Part shown: piece by piece, positions 46,020 to 59,104 of the stretch
Position numbering within the stretch: position 1 is the first letter of the stretch
Layout of the letters: the number at the start of each line of letters is the position of its first letter
Assembly (NCBI GenBank): GCA_963971225.1
Contig: OZ020267.1
Span: forward strand, 147,377,927-147,441,926
DNA: 64,000 nucleotides
Origin: Melieria omissa
Lineage: Eukaryota > Arthropoda > Insecta > Diptera > Ulidiidae
Direction of reading: 5' to 3'
Notes under the pieces: generated by a model
Databases searched by the model: none
What the model was told of the DNA's origin: nothing
What the model saw: the letters and a program-made list of their open reading frames with translations, nothing else
Translations under genes and position numbers: made by a program

Positions 46020-47182
46020 TTATTTTGTCTGTTTGTCTCTCTGTTTGTGTGTTTTTGGTTTTTCTATCTGCGCACGCACGTACACAGCAGCCAGCGGCTT
46101 TGTTTGTTGGCCGCAACAGTTTGTGCGTTTCATCCTTTTTTTTTAGCCAACTTTGGCGTTTCTGTTTTGTTTTCATTGAATTTTTACGCATGAGCACCTA
46201 CGGACGCTGAGCACACTGAAATGCAGCAACATGTTGTTGTTGTTGTTCTTCATGCTGTTGTTGCAATTGCAACAGCAGTTGCCGCTGCATGAGTTGAGAG
46301 TAAACTAAAAGCGATGCCGGAAACACTGCGAAATGCAAAAAGTTTTCATGTGCTCAACGGAAGGAAACGCCAGCCGAACATGTGGTCAGCTGGTTAGTTG
46401 GCAACGCTGACTGAAACTGCGCCGAAGATTACTGCGGCCATGATTTTGGCTTTTCTTTTCTCGGTGTGTTTGTTGTTTTTGCATTTTCTCATTGACTTTT
46501 CTTTGGTATTTTGTTTGTATGCAATTTGTTGTTGGTTTTATTAGATACAGTTGGCGCTGTTGGAATTTTTAATGTGTCTTCGGTGTGTGTGTGTGTGTGT
46601 GCGTTGGTTGGCTGGAAAAGTTTTTGATTGGAAGCAAAGTGTGTGTCCACCCAAAGCACACATGACCTGAAAATGGCAAATCCATAATAAACAAACGAAT
46701 GTGCAGCACACGCACACACATGTCACGCACACTCACACACACACACACACACGCATGTCGCACTTTGGGAGTTGAACGGCGACGCGCGTTCATTTCGTCT
46801 GATTGCATTTGACAGGCTGCGAAGCATATTTTTCGAATAGTTTCGCCAACGAAAGTTTGTCACCAATACACATGCACACAAACATGCGCACATCTACATA
46901 TATGTAGAGTGTGTGTGTGTGTGTGTGTGTGTGAAAAAGTTGGAAAGAAAAGAAAATATGACACTGCGTTGATTGTGTCTTAAAAGTTTGATGCGTTTGT
47001 AAAGTTTGCAATTTAATATTTCACCAGTCGGCAAGCGAGTTGTGCGTGTGGAACGGCGAAACAGACAGACAGGAGGTGGCAAAAAAGTTTGACAATATTT
47101 TTACAAAAGTATTTCGCCAAAAACGTACCGCAGCACTGCTGTCAACATGCGGCAATTGCGCACTGCTGCGCTGCTATTCAAT

Positions 47183-47218
<36 letters not shown>

Positions 47219-49180
47219 TGAGTGTGGATGTGTTGCGTTGTGGACAGTGGATAAGGACGACCGCCTGTGGGAGTTGCTGCGAAGAGCATTCGTTTTTCTT
47301 GGCTGTAAAAACAATAACCACATCGTGTAGACGCTGCGGCACAAACGTTTCGATGGTCGTTAAAATTGGTTGATGTTGCTGTTGGCGTTGTTATTGTAAC
47401 ATGTTAAAGTTTAGAGCGAGGCACTTAATTTCAATTTAAGTTTGTTGATTTATGTATTTGTCGATTTCATATTTGTTGCAAAGGGCAGACGGCACACTTG
47501 GCGAGGAAATTCATAAATTTTTTATTTGAAAATATTGTTGAACAAGTTTCGTAGAGAGGCGCAGAAATTGGCAATTAATTTGTGGCGATTCAAAAAGATG
47601 TGAAAACAAGACCGACAATCGAAATGAAACGAAAATGTTGTTTAAAAAGACAAGCAACATTTTATTTTTAGTAGAGTTTTAGGTGCAATGGGCGTAATAC
47701 TTCGTGATACTTCTTAGTATCTAAGAATATGAGCTCTGTGAGCGATTTTGAACTGAATTAGTTTAAATAAAACATAAATATACATAATTTAAAAAAAAAC
47801 ACAAATTTTAACGTATAACGAAAATTTGAATATTTCTTCATTTACTTCAACAAACAAAACAAACAAACAAAACAAAAAATATCTAAATTGAAAGAAAACG
47901 TCAAACTAAAAGTGATCTAATTTTTTCTGCTTCTTCTTCCTTTACTATGTCAAGATATACCATTAAAACAATGTTTATACATCTCTTCTTCAAACTTAAA
48001 TAATCAGTTTATTAATTTCATATTTTTTCCAAAACTTCAAACTAGTTCTAAGGACCAACAAAAAAATTTATTCTTGCAACCATAGAGGATGCAGACGTCC
48101 ACAAGCATCATGTATCCATATGGATACCACATAGCGAAAGGGTTAAACTTTATTGTACAATTTTTGTTCAATGAAAAAAGCATTTAAGGCAGTCGAAAAA
48201 ATTGTGCACGAAATATGATTTAAACAAAGGTTTAAACAAAGGATTTTGTTGGTGATTGCAATCTAACTTAAATTTGTAATTCAGTGATGCAATTTTACTG
48301 CCCATTGCCCTATATGGAGTTGTGATCTGATGACTAGTAGTTGGTCACTTAATGAAGCTTCTGGTTTTTGATAAATTTAGGTGACTAATTTTCAATTCTG
48401 AAACATTTCATTGAACTCCTATTCTCATTAAATTCTTTTCACTGAATTTTGCTGGACTTTTTGTGTTGAAAAGATGATCTAGGACCATGGGTGGTCATTC
48501 GAAAAACCTCGGGCAGCAAATATTGATTACTAAAATAATTTCTCATACTTCGAACCATGTTCGTTATAGCTAAGTGCTGCCAGCAAGAAAAATTCTAGTT
48601 GAAGAAAGAACTCCAAAGCATGCTGAAGGTAACTTAATCACCACAGAACCAAACAACTATTGCACCTGAGGCGAGACTGCTTCTCGAGCACTGTAGTCCA
48701 GTACTAGGACAAAGGCATCTTCATTTTAAACATCATTATTGTAGCTATGGATCAACACATAAGTAGAATATGGTTTCTTCCTTTAAATGCGACAGCCCTA
48801 ACTTGAAGAGAAAAAGATTCTGGGTTTCAGAAAAGCCGTCTTTCTTTGACAATGAAATGATCTTTTTCGAGTTAAGAGTACAATTGCACACTTGAGTTGC
48901 CAGTAAGTAGAAAACATTGCGCATAAATTAAAATTAGTGAAATTCATCAGAGGCTATAATGACGTCTTGTGACAAAGAAAACAAACTTTGCTTCAAGCTG
49001 CCTGCTCAAGGAGTATCTATGTATCTGTACCAGTGAGAAATGCACATTTTCTTACAAAAATCAAATAATTTCATCTAATCTCTCAATTACGATTGCAATT
49101 ATATTCGAAATGAAGAAGTTAATGAGGTTTCGACCATACATTTTGATTATTACTTCGTACAAACCCAAAAGTTGACAACC
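46020..49180. other. Gene-free stretch rich in CA/TG microsatellites
   Basis: Pure or nearly pure TG or CA runs at 46582-46600, 46733-46752, 46909-46932 and 47185-47214 (the longest, about 15 repeats) lie in a GC-richer island at 46020-47400. 47400-49180 is AT-rich with nothing recognised. Confidence 0.6.
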
Positions 49181-49184
49181 ACAC

Positions 49185-49620
49185 AACTTCGATTGTATGG
49201 GAGACGCCCTCTGATGGTGAATTTCTGAAACTAAATTAATTTTGTATTTTTTGCATTAAAAAACGTTGCCAATCTCTGAATAAATCATTCAAATCCGTTC
49301 AGTAGTTTCTGAGATACGATATTTACTCGCTTACCTAACTACTACAATTCCATAGAAAATGGCCAGTTTTGTATGGCAGTCCCCTTAAGACTTGGAGATA
49401 CCGGGTAAGTTTGTTTGGAAGAAATAATCGGAAGAGAAAATAAATGAGTGTCGGTCTTACATTTGATACATGTGGGACCAACCTGGAAGCAGTTGGAGCC
49501 TATTTTATGAAAACTATCATTTTGTATGGTAGCCACATTAAGGGTTGGAGATGGGGTACAAATATGTTTGAAAGAAATGTTCAGTAGGGAAAACTAGTGG
49601 GGGTCAGTCATACATTTTAA
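49185..49620. repeat. Diverged tandem units of about 155-175 bp
   Basis: TTGTATGGGAGACGCCCT (49192), TTTGTATGGCAGTCCCCTTA (49367) and TTTGTATGGTAGCCACATTA (49520) introduce similar stretches, the last two continuing with GGAGATA/GGAGATGG and TTTGAAAGAAAT-like sequence. Confidence 0.55.
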
Positions 49621-49914
49621 CCCTCTGAGTGCAACTTCTGGGCAGCTGTGACGCAGTTTTTGGATTTTCCCAGGTAATTTGTAAACTTTGACCTCGATGC
49701 AACGCCACTTAACTGCACTTTAGCCCCAAAATTTTTTGGCTTGTGTAGTTTCTCACCAAACCGCATAAAATAAGAGGTTACTGAGCATCAAAGGCCCATT
49801 ATTAAGCATTCCCATACAACACAGTCTTCTTTGTCATAGCTATTCTAAGTGATGAAAGACAACGAAGTTAGGTTTATGCTGTTGCTATGTTTCTTTATGC
49901 ATAAATCTGAGATT

Positions 49915-50290
49915 AAGTAAAGTTGAATGTTTGATGGTTGATGTACTCGCTAAGGTGGTGGTTATAGCTAAGCTTAGCACTAATCGATTTCAAACGTATT
50001 GCTTTTGAACTCCAAATCTCTTTTGTCATTTAAATTCCATATTTTTTCAATTCATTTTAAAGTTCTAGTAACATTTAAAATTCTCAAATTCTGAAGCTGA
50101 TATTGAGTATAGTTGAATGTGTGATGGTGGATGCACTCGCTTAGATGGTTGTTGAATAATGCAGCTAAGCGTTGCACTAATCGATTTTAAACACATTGCA
50201 GTTGAATTCAAAATTCCTCTTATCATTTAAATTCCATATTTTTCCAATTCATTTTAAAGTTCTGGTTACTTTTAAAATTTTCAAAATCTC
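49915..50290. repeat. Direct duplication of about 188 bp
   Basis: AGTTGAATGTTTGATGGTTG (49921) and AGTTGAATGTGTGATGGTGG (50110) start two parallel copies that share GCACTAATCGATTT, AAATTCCATATTTTT and CAATTCATTTTAAAGTTCT. Confidence 0.85.
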
Positions 50291-50299
50291 TACTTTACA

Positions 50300-52470
50300 A
50301 CAATATAGCAATAGAGCTTACAATATATTCTAAGCTACTCAGCCTCAAACACTGTCGTCAGTGTGCAAAGCAAACACAAATGTTTGAAAACATTTCTTCG
50401 ACTGCTTAACTCAAGACACCAAACAGACGCTGCCGATGTGACAAGCTTAGCCTCGGCAACTGCTGCCATGGCTCAAGCAATAACTGTAGCTACAACTACA
50501 ACAACAACAACAGCAAGAACAAATACTCGACTGTGCAGAAAGCTAAGCGCTCAAATTGTTGCTTGCAACGCTCGAGTGTTTTTCCTTCTTGGCGCCGAGT
50601 TTATCTTCGACTGCTTCTTGGCTTTTGAAATGTGTGCGCCAGAAACAGGGGGTGGAGGGGGCGGAAGGGCGGTTGGTTTGACGCCGGAATATTTCATATC
50701 ATTTGAAAGCGATGCAATGCAACGCTGTGGTGCGCACTGAGGCGGAAGTGAAACATGCAATATTGCACTTGCTGCCGCCATGCAACGTGCTGCAACTGGT
50801 TGGTTGGCTAACAAAAAGGAAAAGAATTGTGGGCGTGCGGGCAAAAGATGAACGATGTGCACCATTAGGGGATGTGAAGTGAAGGAATTGCAACTGCAGA
50901 GAGTCAAAAAAGTTGCACAACTTATAAATTATGCAAAGCAGCGCGCCGAAATAAAGCCGTAGCGCATGCAACATGTTGCAGGGCGCGCGGGACGCTGGCT
51001 GTAAGGAAAGTCGAAAGAGGAGGTGAAGCGTGCGGGTGTGATGTGCGGATGATTGACGTCATGATGTGGCATTAAAGTAGCAGCCAAAGCCGCAGTGGCA
51101 GCAGCAGAAATTACCATATGAGTGCTGGCTGGGGGCGTGGCGGCTGCAAACAATGCCAGCACAACACATAGTTATGCGGGCAAAGTGGATTTTTATGAGC
51201 CACTGCGAGCTCCTCAGGCCTGATGTGCAATTTCTTTGCTGCTGATTCTGCTTCTTCTTCTTCTTGTTTTTCTTAAGTTGCATCTTACTGCATCCGGAGT
51301 TTGCTGGCGGTTGTGCCAGGCACATTAGTTGCTTGTTTTAATGCGAACTGCGTTGTTGTTGTCACTGTTGGCACTGCATCGACAGTTCAATAGTCCGTGC
51401 TGCCATTCCGTAGTGTTGTCTTGTTGTTGTTGTTGCTGCTTGAGTGTTTATGGGGCTGTGCATTTTTTGAAGCTGCCAACACACTTAACTGCAATGAAAT
51501 TTGTTTTCTTCAATGCATAAAACAACCAAAATTTATGCTCACATGTGCACAAAACAAACAATAAAAACCATAGAGGCAACATTGGCAGCCGCTACGGACG
51601 ATGCGACGTGTCAGGCAGGCGGCAGGCGGCAGCAGCAGCACAACAACCGAAAAGTGCAAACATACTAACGACACTAATGAGAAAACTTTCGCCCACATCA
51701 ATTGTGGCAAAAGCAAAAAATAATCACAATAACAATAGCAACAACAACAACAACGAACAAAAGACTTCTTGCCACTGTTTGCATGTGTGTGGTGTGTGCA
51801 TGTTTGTTTGTTTGTTTGTGTGGTGTGGTTGGCAAAAATGTTAAAATAATCACAAACAAAAACAAAAACTACCACATACCCGAAAAACCAACGAAATGAA
51901 AAATTGATGAGCACCGATAGTACCAACAACAACAACGACAACATGTCGTAGCATATCAAAACATATCCGTAGCAACGGCAACATAAATAACAAATTAATC
52001 ATTTGCAAGTTTGTGAGAGCATTGTGGGGGAAAAATAAAAGTTGCTTGCTGTTCTATGTTGTTGTTATTATTACTTTTTGGGGTCAGGCGGCATTCAGTT
52101 GAATGATATGTCAATTAGTGCGACGCAGCCGAAAGGGCAAGAGATGCGACATGAAAGTTGTAGTTTTTAACTGACTTATTTAGCTCAATGGAAAAAAATT
52201 TGGATGGTACAAGAAATTTTCAAGTCATAAAGTAATAAAAAATCCAAAATTTTGAAATAAATTTTACAAGTTTTTTACCAGGTGGGAACACAATTTTCAA
52301 TAAAACTCACATTATTTACTAAGAATGGTAAGAAATCTAAACCTTATCTTCAATTGTGGAAGGAATTTCAAAGAGAGTGAATGCCTGAAGCTTGAAAATA
52401 TTAAAAAGAAAGTCATTATCTAAAGTTGTTGCTAAATTTTGTAAATAAATCAGTCACTAAATATAGAAAA
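50300..52470. other. Gene-free stretch with GC-richer island
   Basis: 50340-51500 is GC-richer. Frames at 50363-50740 and 50551-50907 overlap on opposite strands and show no domain. CAA/GTT triplet runs are frequent (51421-51435, 51738-51753). Nothing can be assigned. Confidence 0.4.
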
Positions 52471-52477
52471 AACTTAA

Positions 52478-53202
52478 GGGGCACAACTAGTTTGACCGCA
52501 TGAAAAAAGGAGATTTTTTGTGAATTTTGAATTTTGTGAAGTATTGCATCGAATGTTTTAAAATTTTGCAGATATATTTATGCATAAATAATGAATACAA
52601 AGTAATTTTTTCAAATGAAAATATTCGATTTTCAGCAAGTTATCCACCATCTCCTGAGTCTTCAAAAAAAAAACGTTCTCCCACTGCTCCAGTGATTGTA
52701 GCCTTCGCAGTGCCTGAAATCAAAAAAACCAAAAGTTTTACTTAACTAGGTTATATTTCCTATACAATGACCCTCGGTTGTAAAAAAAAATAAAATGCAC
52801 CAAAATGGCGGTGTTTTGAAAAAAAATTAAAATTTTGCTGAAAAATCTGATGGTTTCTGGCCTGGCATAATTATACTTTTCATCCTATCATTAAACTGGA
52901 GGGTCATTGTATGGAAAAACAAATACACAATAAGCTAAAAAAAGACCCAAGTCGATCGGACGTTTTGTTATCAAGTTACAGCTGCAGCAAATTTGAAAAA
53001 TGTAGTTTTGAGAAAAACGCGTTTAAAGTTTTAAAACCGTGTTACCGCGTAGTGAACGAGACAGATTTGAGGCTCTGTATCTCAGAGACTTTTACGAATT
53101 CGACAAAATCCGTTCGTTTACTTTTTCTATGATAGTTATACTATAAAAATATGAAATAAAACAAAAAACGAAATTTTCAAAATTTCAAACTAGTTGTGCC
53201 CC
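52478..53202. mobile_element. TTAA-flanked MITE (725 bp)
   Basis: Inverted ends GGGGCACAACTAGTTTGA (52478) and CAAACTAGTTGTGCCCC (ending 53202), flanked by TTAA (52474-52477, 53203-53206). An inner inverted pair, TACAATGACCCTC (52763) and GAGGGTCATTGTA (52900), brackets 150 bp and may be a second nested element. Small frames inside have no recognised domain. Confidence 0.8.
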
Positions 53203-53883
53203 TTAAAGTGAATTTTTAAGATTTTAAAGAAGTACTGAATAAGTCGCTGAAGCTGTGCAAAGTTCATAGTAGACTTTGTGTTATCTGAAATTTTCGAAAC
53301 CTATGACATGGAATGAGTCATTGAGGTACAATTAGGAGAAAGAATGCACATTAAGTTGTCTAAAAAATCTGACTTTGTGAGCAGCTGTCGAGTCTGAGTT
53401 GAAGTCCTTCTTGTTGAATCTCCTGAACGACTCACTTACGACTATGGTTGGGTTAGAAGCTTTAAGATTTAATGCTTTCCTTTAAAACAATGGGACATAG
53501 TAGAGCGAAGCTTGAGAAGGGCAAGACCCCGCATGCGAAGATTCCTGTGTAATAAAAAAACCATGTTGATGAATTGAAACGTCTTAAGAATCTAACTTTG
53601 TGGACAGGTGATAACTAAGTTGGAGTTCTGTTGCAGTGCTGAGTTGGCTGCCCCTGATTTGACTCAGAGCATGTTGTATTTTTTATTTATATATCTAATT
53701 CATTTATTAATTTTAATTTTTATTTATTTTATTTAATTCGTTTTTTTAATTTAATTTTTTTTAATTTATTTAATTTAAAGGGTGTGAACACCAAAATCGC
53801 ACTTGTTTTCTGATATAACAATAAAACGAAGTAATCTAGAATTTTTTTTACAATTTATTTCTACTCTTCGGTCTTTAAGGTAT

Positions 53884-54349
53884 TGTTACGAATGCTAGTT
53901 CTAGTGAGCTAGTACGTATCTCTAGATTGCGTAATTTGAAAATAAAATACACTTAGTTTCTCAAACGCAGTCAATAAAATAAACCAACAATCACTTTATT
54001 TCACAGTTTTGCACTTCACTGTCTTTACACTTAAGTATTTGCTCAATTACTCCGTGTGGCACCTTCACTAGTCAAAATCAGACGGACCCGCTGCGCCGCA
54101 CCCGGCTGCCTTTTATACGTCCGGCCATCGCGCAGATCGTTCTCGTACATTTCAGAGTAGACTAAAGGTTTCCATGATGATCGCGACCATCATTGCCAGG
54201 TTGGACTAAAAGTTTCCATTATCGCGGCCATCATTGCCAGGTTGAACTAAAAGTTTCCATTATCGCGGTCATCATTGCCAGGTTGAATTATGGCACGGCG
54301 CGTAGCCACAGGGTTGCTTTGCTCAGCGACAGACTGTCTTATCGTTACA
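53884..54349 (-). mobile_element. Solo LTR of a gypsy-like retrotransposon (466 bp)
   Basis: Starts TGTTACGA and ends TCGTTACA, the usual TG...CA ends, with a 4 bp GTAT duplication on both sides (53880-53883, 54350-54353). Read on the minus strand it contains TATAAAAGG (complement of 54110-54119) and, further on, AATAAA (near 54000), so its transcription runs leftward. Upstream of the TATA lie three tandem copies of a 41-47 bp block with CCATCATTGCCAGGTTG (54190-54290). No internal retroelement sequence remains. Confidence 0.82.
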
Positions 54350-54388
54350 GTATGATATAGTCCATATTTATTTCTATATTTTTCCTCC

Positions 54389-55396
54389 CTATGCCACTAA
54401 CCGGACTTCTCGTCGGAGTCCTGCCATCAATTTTTGCACGAAAAATTCGTTCACTTTTTTAGACCCCCACAACCACTTCCTCCTAAACTCTTCTTCTGTC
54501 GATACCCTCGCATCACTCTTCTTTAAATTGCCTATAACTATCGACCACTAGTTTTCGATAAGGCGGAGTTCCGGGCTGTTAGGAGGATCACACTCGCGCT
54601 GTACATATTCCATCCCATATGGAGAATATTCTCTTCATACCACTACAGAGATTCCCTGGAGTAGTAGCAAGTAGCCAAGTCAGGCCAAAACAACGGCTTT
54701 GATGTGTGGCGATGAATGAGAGGCAGCAGTCTCTTTTCGAAGCATTCTTCCCGGTAAATATTGCCATCATTGTACCGACTGTTAAAATAGGGTTTGTTTT
54801 AACACCGCACAAACAGATGGCTTGCCAAACCATGGTCTTCTTTGGGAATATTGCCTTTGATTTCACCTTGTATTCATCAGCAACATCTTGGCGATTCGTG
54901 GCTGTGTAAAAATTTTGCCCAGCTAAAAATGTAAAGTTGTTGAAGCAGTATGTTTCATCATCCAAGATCACACTACTGAATTTCTTTAGCAAATTTTCGA
55001 GCAAGTTACGACAACGGTGCTACACGGTGAGATTTCGTTTCGCGTTCCGATCTGGTACTACTTGAGCCTTGAAGCTCTTCAAGCTTGCTCGCCTCTTGCC
55101 TTTCTGGACGAACGATGACGATTTCTCCACGATTTAAGCCAACGAACGACTTGACATTCGCGGATTTCTTTTAAATGCGGCAATCACTTTCTTCGTGCAT
55201 CTAACACTCCTCTAGCCATGGTCACCACCACTACCCGCCTTACGATCAACCCTCAGCCTTTCATTAAAATTTTTCAACCGCTTACTGCATGTCGATGGTG
55301 CAAAATTTAGCTTTTTGTAATTCGGCGTATACTGAGGTTAGGATTCGTAGTGTGTTCGTGCAAGATGACTTTTCTACGTTCGTATTCGTTTGCCAT
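54389..55396 (-). pseudogene. Mariner-like transposase, degenerate
   Basis: From the ATG at 55396 (MANEYERRKVILHEH) the minus strand shows transposase blocks in several frames: VILDDETYCFN with the first acidic residue, KKTMVWQAICLCG, and NSPELRLIEN with the last acidic residue, directly followed by a TAG where the conserved Trp-containing block continues (WSIVIGNLKK). Several stops and frame changes exist in the N-terminal third. The order of blocks matches mariner-type transposases with a long spacing between acidic residues; the exact subfamily is unclear. Inactive. Confidence 0.8.
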
Positions 55397-55844
55397 TTTC
55401 TTACTAATAAAACGGGTTTCGCAAAATTTTTTTAATTGAGTATTGAAAACCAAGTCACGGAGTGCTTACGCCTAAAATGTTACTTTTCAAAGAATTTCAT
55501 TTTGAAAGATACAGGGGTTTTAAAGTGTCCCGATTTTGGTGTGCACACCCTTTAGCCCTTTCGGGACGGAGTTTAATTTTGAAATCCAAAATACTCTTAG
55601 TAGAAATATTCTCATGCCATGAATGTTGGGGCTAGAAAATTATATTGGATGCTCAAAAATTCTGAAATCATCCTTTTATGCGAGAACACCGAAATTTAAG
55701 AAATATTTTGCGTGGGTCATAAGATTTGAATAATTGTTTTGAGGGGCTTAAAAAACCTGCTGGGACGTATTATCCCAGTAGTCCCGGAAGGGTTAAGTGA
55801 TTAATTTAATTTATTTATTTATTTAATTTTGTTTCGTTTCGTTT

Positions 55845-56163
55845 TTTATTTTATTTTGTTTTATTTTATTTATTTTTATTTTATTTTATTTTATTTTATT
55901 TTATTTTATTTTATTTTATTTTATTTTATTTTATTTTATTTTATTTTATTTTATTTTATTTTATTTATTTTTATTTTATTTTATTTTACTTTATCTTATT
56001 TTATTTTATTTTATTTTATTTTATTTTATTTTATTTTATTTTATTTTATTTTATTTTATTTTATTTTATTTTATTTTATTTTATTTTATTTTATTTTATT
56101 TTATTTTATTTTATTTTATTTTATTTTATTTTATTTTATTTTATTTTATTTTATTTTATTTAA
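55845..56163. repeat. (ATTTT)n pentanucleotide array, about 60 units
   Basis: Almost pure TTTTA repetition with a few TTTATT, TTACT and TATCT variants near 55860, 55965-55995 and the right edge. The Phe/Ile/Leu/Tyr open frame across it is an artefact of the repeat. Confidence 0.97.
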
Positions 56164-56279
56164 TTTTTTTATTTTTTATATATTTTATTTATTTTATTAA
56201 TTTTGTTTAATTTAATTTTTTTGTTTATATAATGTATGTAATTTATGTAATTTTTTTGATGAATGTAAGCATTAAAATA

Positions 56280-57880
56280 AACGCTTAAATCACTTTTCAG
56301 ATATTTCTGAAGCAATTCTAAAACTCTGGATGTGTCAGAACATTAGTAAAAAAATTTATTGCCAGCGAGTCGCTTTGTTTTCCCATCATAAATCGCTAAA
56401 ATATATATTTTCATGCAAAACTTGCAACATTATGCAATGAGCAAAGTTCGCACTTCTGATCGGCTCGTTTAAGCGTATTTCTGACAGTCGTCTGTCAATT
56501 CAAATCAACTTCGCTGTCTGACGTAATTTCATAATTGCATTACTTACTGCCTCGCTGCGGAAAAAATACAGCTTCAATAATATGCATAACCACTCAAATT
56601 TGCAATTTGCAAGTTGCAACGCGCAACCGCAAACATGGCAACGCGGCCCAAGAGGCGCCACACATGAACACTGCACCAGTGACACACACACTCAAATAAA
56701 TTAAAACTCATTAAAAATTTGCATATGATTGCCTATATGTGGCAAGCTAACACACACGCACACATGTATACACATACATTCGCACCAAATACGCAAATTT
56801 GCAGCTGGGCGTGCATTGCATTGTGCGGGCATGCCGCTTGCCAGATAAGTGACATCCATGGGGATCAATTTTGACATGCAATGAGTGCAGCAGCAGCAAT
56901 GTAGCTGTGGGCACGCAGAGTGCGGGCAGTGGCGGTGGCGGCGTGGGTGTAAAATGGTGACGCGGATTTGCCAGTTTGCCATTGTTTGTGGCATAAATGT
57001 GCAAAATGCAACACTATCATTTGATGCAGCCTTGTGGCATGCATACACATACACACACACAAACAGAGAAACACGCAGCCACACATGCCAGGCCGGCACA
57101 TGCCCGCGGCACGTCACATGCCAACGTGTAGGCGTATTAATTAACAATCGGCAATATTGCAAATCTTGTGTGATTGCAAAACACACACATTCACATTCAC
57201 ACAAACAGGCACGCAAACAGTGGGACTGGGAGTGGGACTGGGACTGGCGCTCAGGTATGCGTCCCGTTTGTCTGTGAATGTGTTGTGTTGCTATGTATGC
57301 GGCCGCATTTCAATTTATGTAAATTCTCATTAGCCTAATTAAACATGAAATTGAACAATGTGTAAATATTTCGCATGCTCAGCGCTTTCGCCGCTGCTGC
57401 TGTTGGTGCCGCTGTCTATATGGCCAACATGGCAGCAACAATGCACGCTGCATTGACGTTCGGCTGGCTGCAATTACGAGTGCGGTTGTCGATGTGTGTG
57501 TGTGTGTGTGTGATGTAGCATGCATTACCACCGCAATTCGTCACTTACAATTGAGCTAATAATTGTCATTTGGAGCACGTTGAGCAAATACCAACGCACT
57601 CTGGTTGCACTTGCAATGAGTTGAGCAGCGGCCGGGCGCAGTTCATAGTCGGCCTGAGGCAGCAACAGTGACGTTGCATTATCGAAACGATGCTGTTGTG
57701 GTAACGAGCCTGAGAGAATGTGCCTTTGCAGTTTGTGGTAGGAGGTAACCCGTCAACCAGTTAGCGATAACACAAAATGATGAAGTGGTACTTGCTGGTA
57801 AAGTCAAACGCTGAATTATATGTAATTGAAGATGTTGTGAAAAAGTATTCCAAGTAAGAAAGTTGAATGTTGAAAACAGT
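56280..57880. other. Gene-free island, candidate conserved non-coding DNA
   Basis: GC-richer unique sequence with CA/TG runs (56746-56775, 57043-57062, 57183-57205, 57492-57512). A homeodomain-type AT block lies at 57308-57356 (TTTATGTAAATTCTCATTAG, then CCTAATTAAACATG). The frames on both strands are His/Cys-rich low-complexity products of CA repeats. Confidence 0.4.
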
Positions 57881-57892
57881 TTATTTTAATTC

Positions 57893-59100
57893 ATAAAAAC
57901 TAGCAGAGACCCGCGGCTTTGCACGCAAGTTCAAAGTCAATGGGGCCAATAAATGAATTTTTTCCTAACTCTTTGTTGATCTCGTTAGAGTTTTATGAAA
58001 AAATACTTATCAAATTATTTCTCATTTGAAGTGCTTTCACCATATTCGAAGTCGATTGGCGCAGTAAGTCATGTTTCCCCATACAAACTATTAACCAATC
58101 GGCGATGCCATCAGATTTAAATTTTTGAAAAATAAAAAAACACGTGTCTAATTATTTTCTTTTAGAGTACTTTCACCAAGTTTGAATTCAAAAGGTCCAT
58201 AAATCGTTGACCCGTCAGATTTTTACTTTCTGAAAAGTGAAAAACATGTATCGAAATATTTCGCATATAAAGTGATTTCTTTATTTGGTTTGAAGTCAAA
58301 AGGCCCGTAAAATCTTGTTTATGCATAAAAATTTTGAACCCATAGTCGACCTCTTCAGATTTTTATTTTTGAAAAAATGAAAAACACTTGTCAAATTATT
58401 TCTCACTAAGAGCACTTTCACAAAGTTTGAAGACAATCGGTCTAATAATTAATGTTTTCTCACAGTTTCTGCACATACAATTTTAACCCATCGTTGACCC
58501 ATAAGATTTTGATTTTGAAAAAATAAAAACATAAGTATATCAACTTATTTTACATTTGAACTACTTTCACCAAGTTTAAAGTCAAAAGGCGTAAAAAAAA
58601 TGTCTCTTCATACAAATTTTTAACCCTTGAGTTACCCCTTTAAGTTTCGATTTTCAAAAAATTGAGAAACACGTGTCAAATTATTTTTGATTTCAAGTGT
58701 TTTCACCAACTTTGAAGTCAATAGGTCTATCAAGTCATGTTTTTTCGTTGTCTTCCCTTATGCCCATTGTTGACCCATTAAATTGGGATCTTCGAAAAAA
58801 TAAAAAATACATGTCGAATTATTATTTTTTGCAAGTGTTTTCACCAAATTTGAAATCAATAGGCCCATAAAATCGCGTATCTTCCAACAACACCATAACC
58901 CATGTTTTGCCCTTTTAGGCCCTGAATTCAAAAAAATCCCGTCTAAGCGGAGGTTGATTTTCCAAGATGTATTTACGGTTTATGTTTGCAGCTTTAGCGG
59001 TTTTTGAGCGATGCTGAGAAGCTGAGCGATGATGAATCAGTCAGTCAGTCAGTTGGTTAGTCAGGACAGACAATTATTTGTATAGAGATAAAGATAGACA
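57893..59100. repeat. Repeat element: about eight diverged 136 bp units ending in a (GTCA)n tail
   Basis: Units share TTTCACCAAGTTTGAAGTCA, then an AATAGGCCCATAAA-like phrase, then CATACAAATTTTTAACCC, then CAGATTTTTA and AAAAACACGTGTC. TTTCAC anchors lie at 58035, 58171, 58416, 58565, 58701 and 58838. The left edge has AGCAGAGACCCGCGGCTTTG (57902). The right edge has (CAGT)n at 59037-59052 followed by CAGGACAGAC and TAGAGATAAAGATAG. Insect non-LTR elements and unclassified repeats can end similarly; the family is not resolved. Confidence 0.7.
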
Positions 59101-59104
59101 TCAA

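Larger units (their letters stand above)
53778..55552 (-). mobile_element. Mariner-like transposon carrying a solo LTR
   Basis: Inverted ends AAGGGTGTGAACACCAAAAT (53778) and ATTTTGGTGTGCACACCCTT (ending 55552), flanked by TA (53776-53777, 55553-55554). Without the LTR insertion and its 4 bp duplication it measures about 1.3 kb. The transposase remnant is on the minus strand. Confidence 0.87.

Noticed and set aside
55829..56200. 123-codon hydrophobic open frame that looks like membrane segments
   Set aside because: Produced by the (ATTTT)n array.
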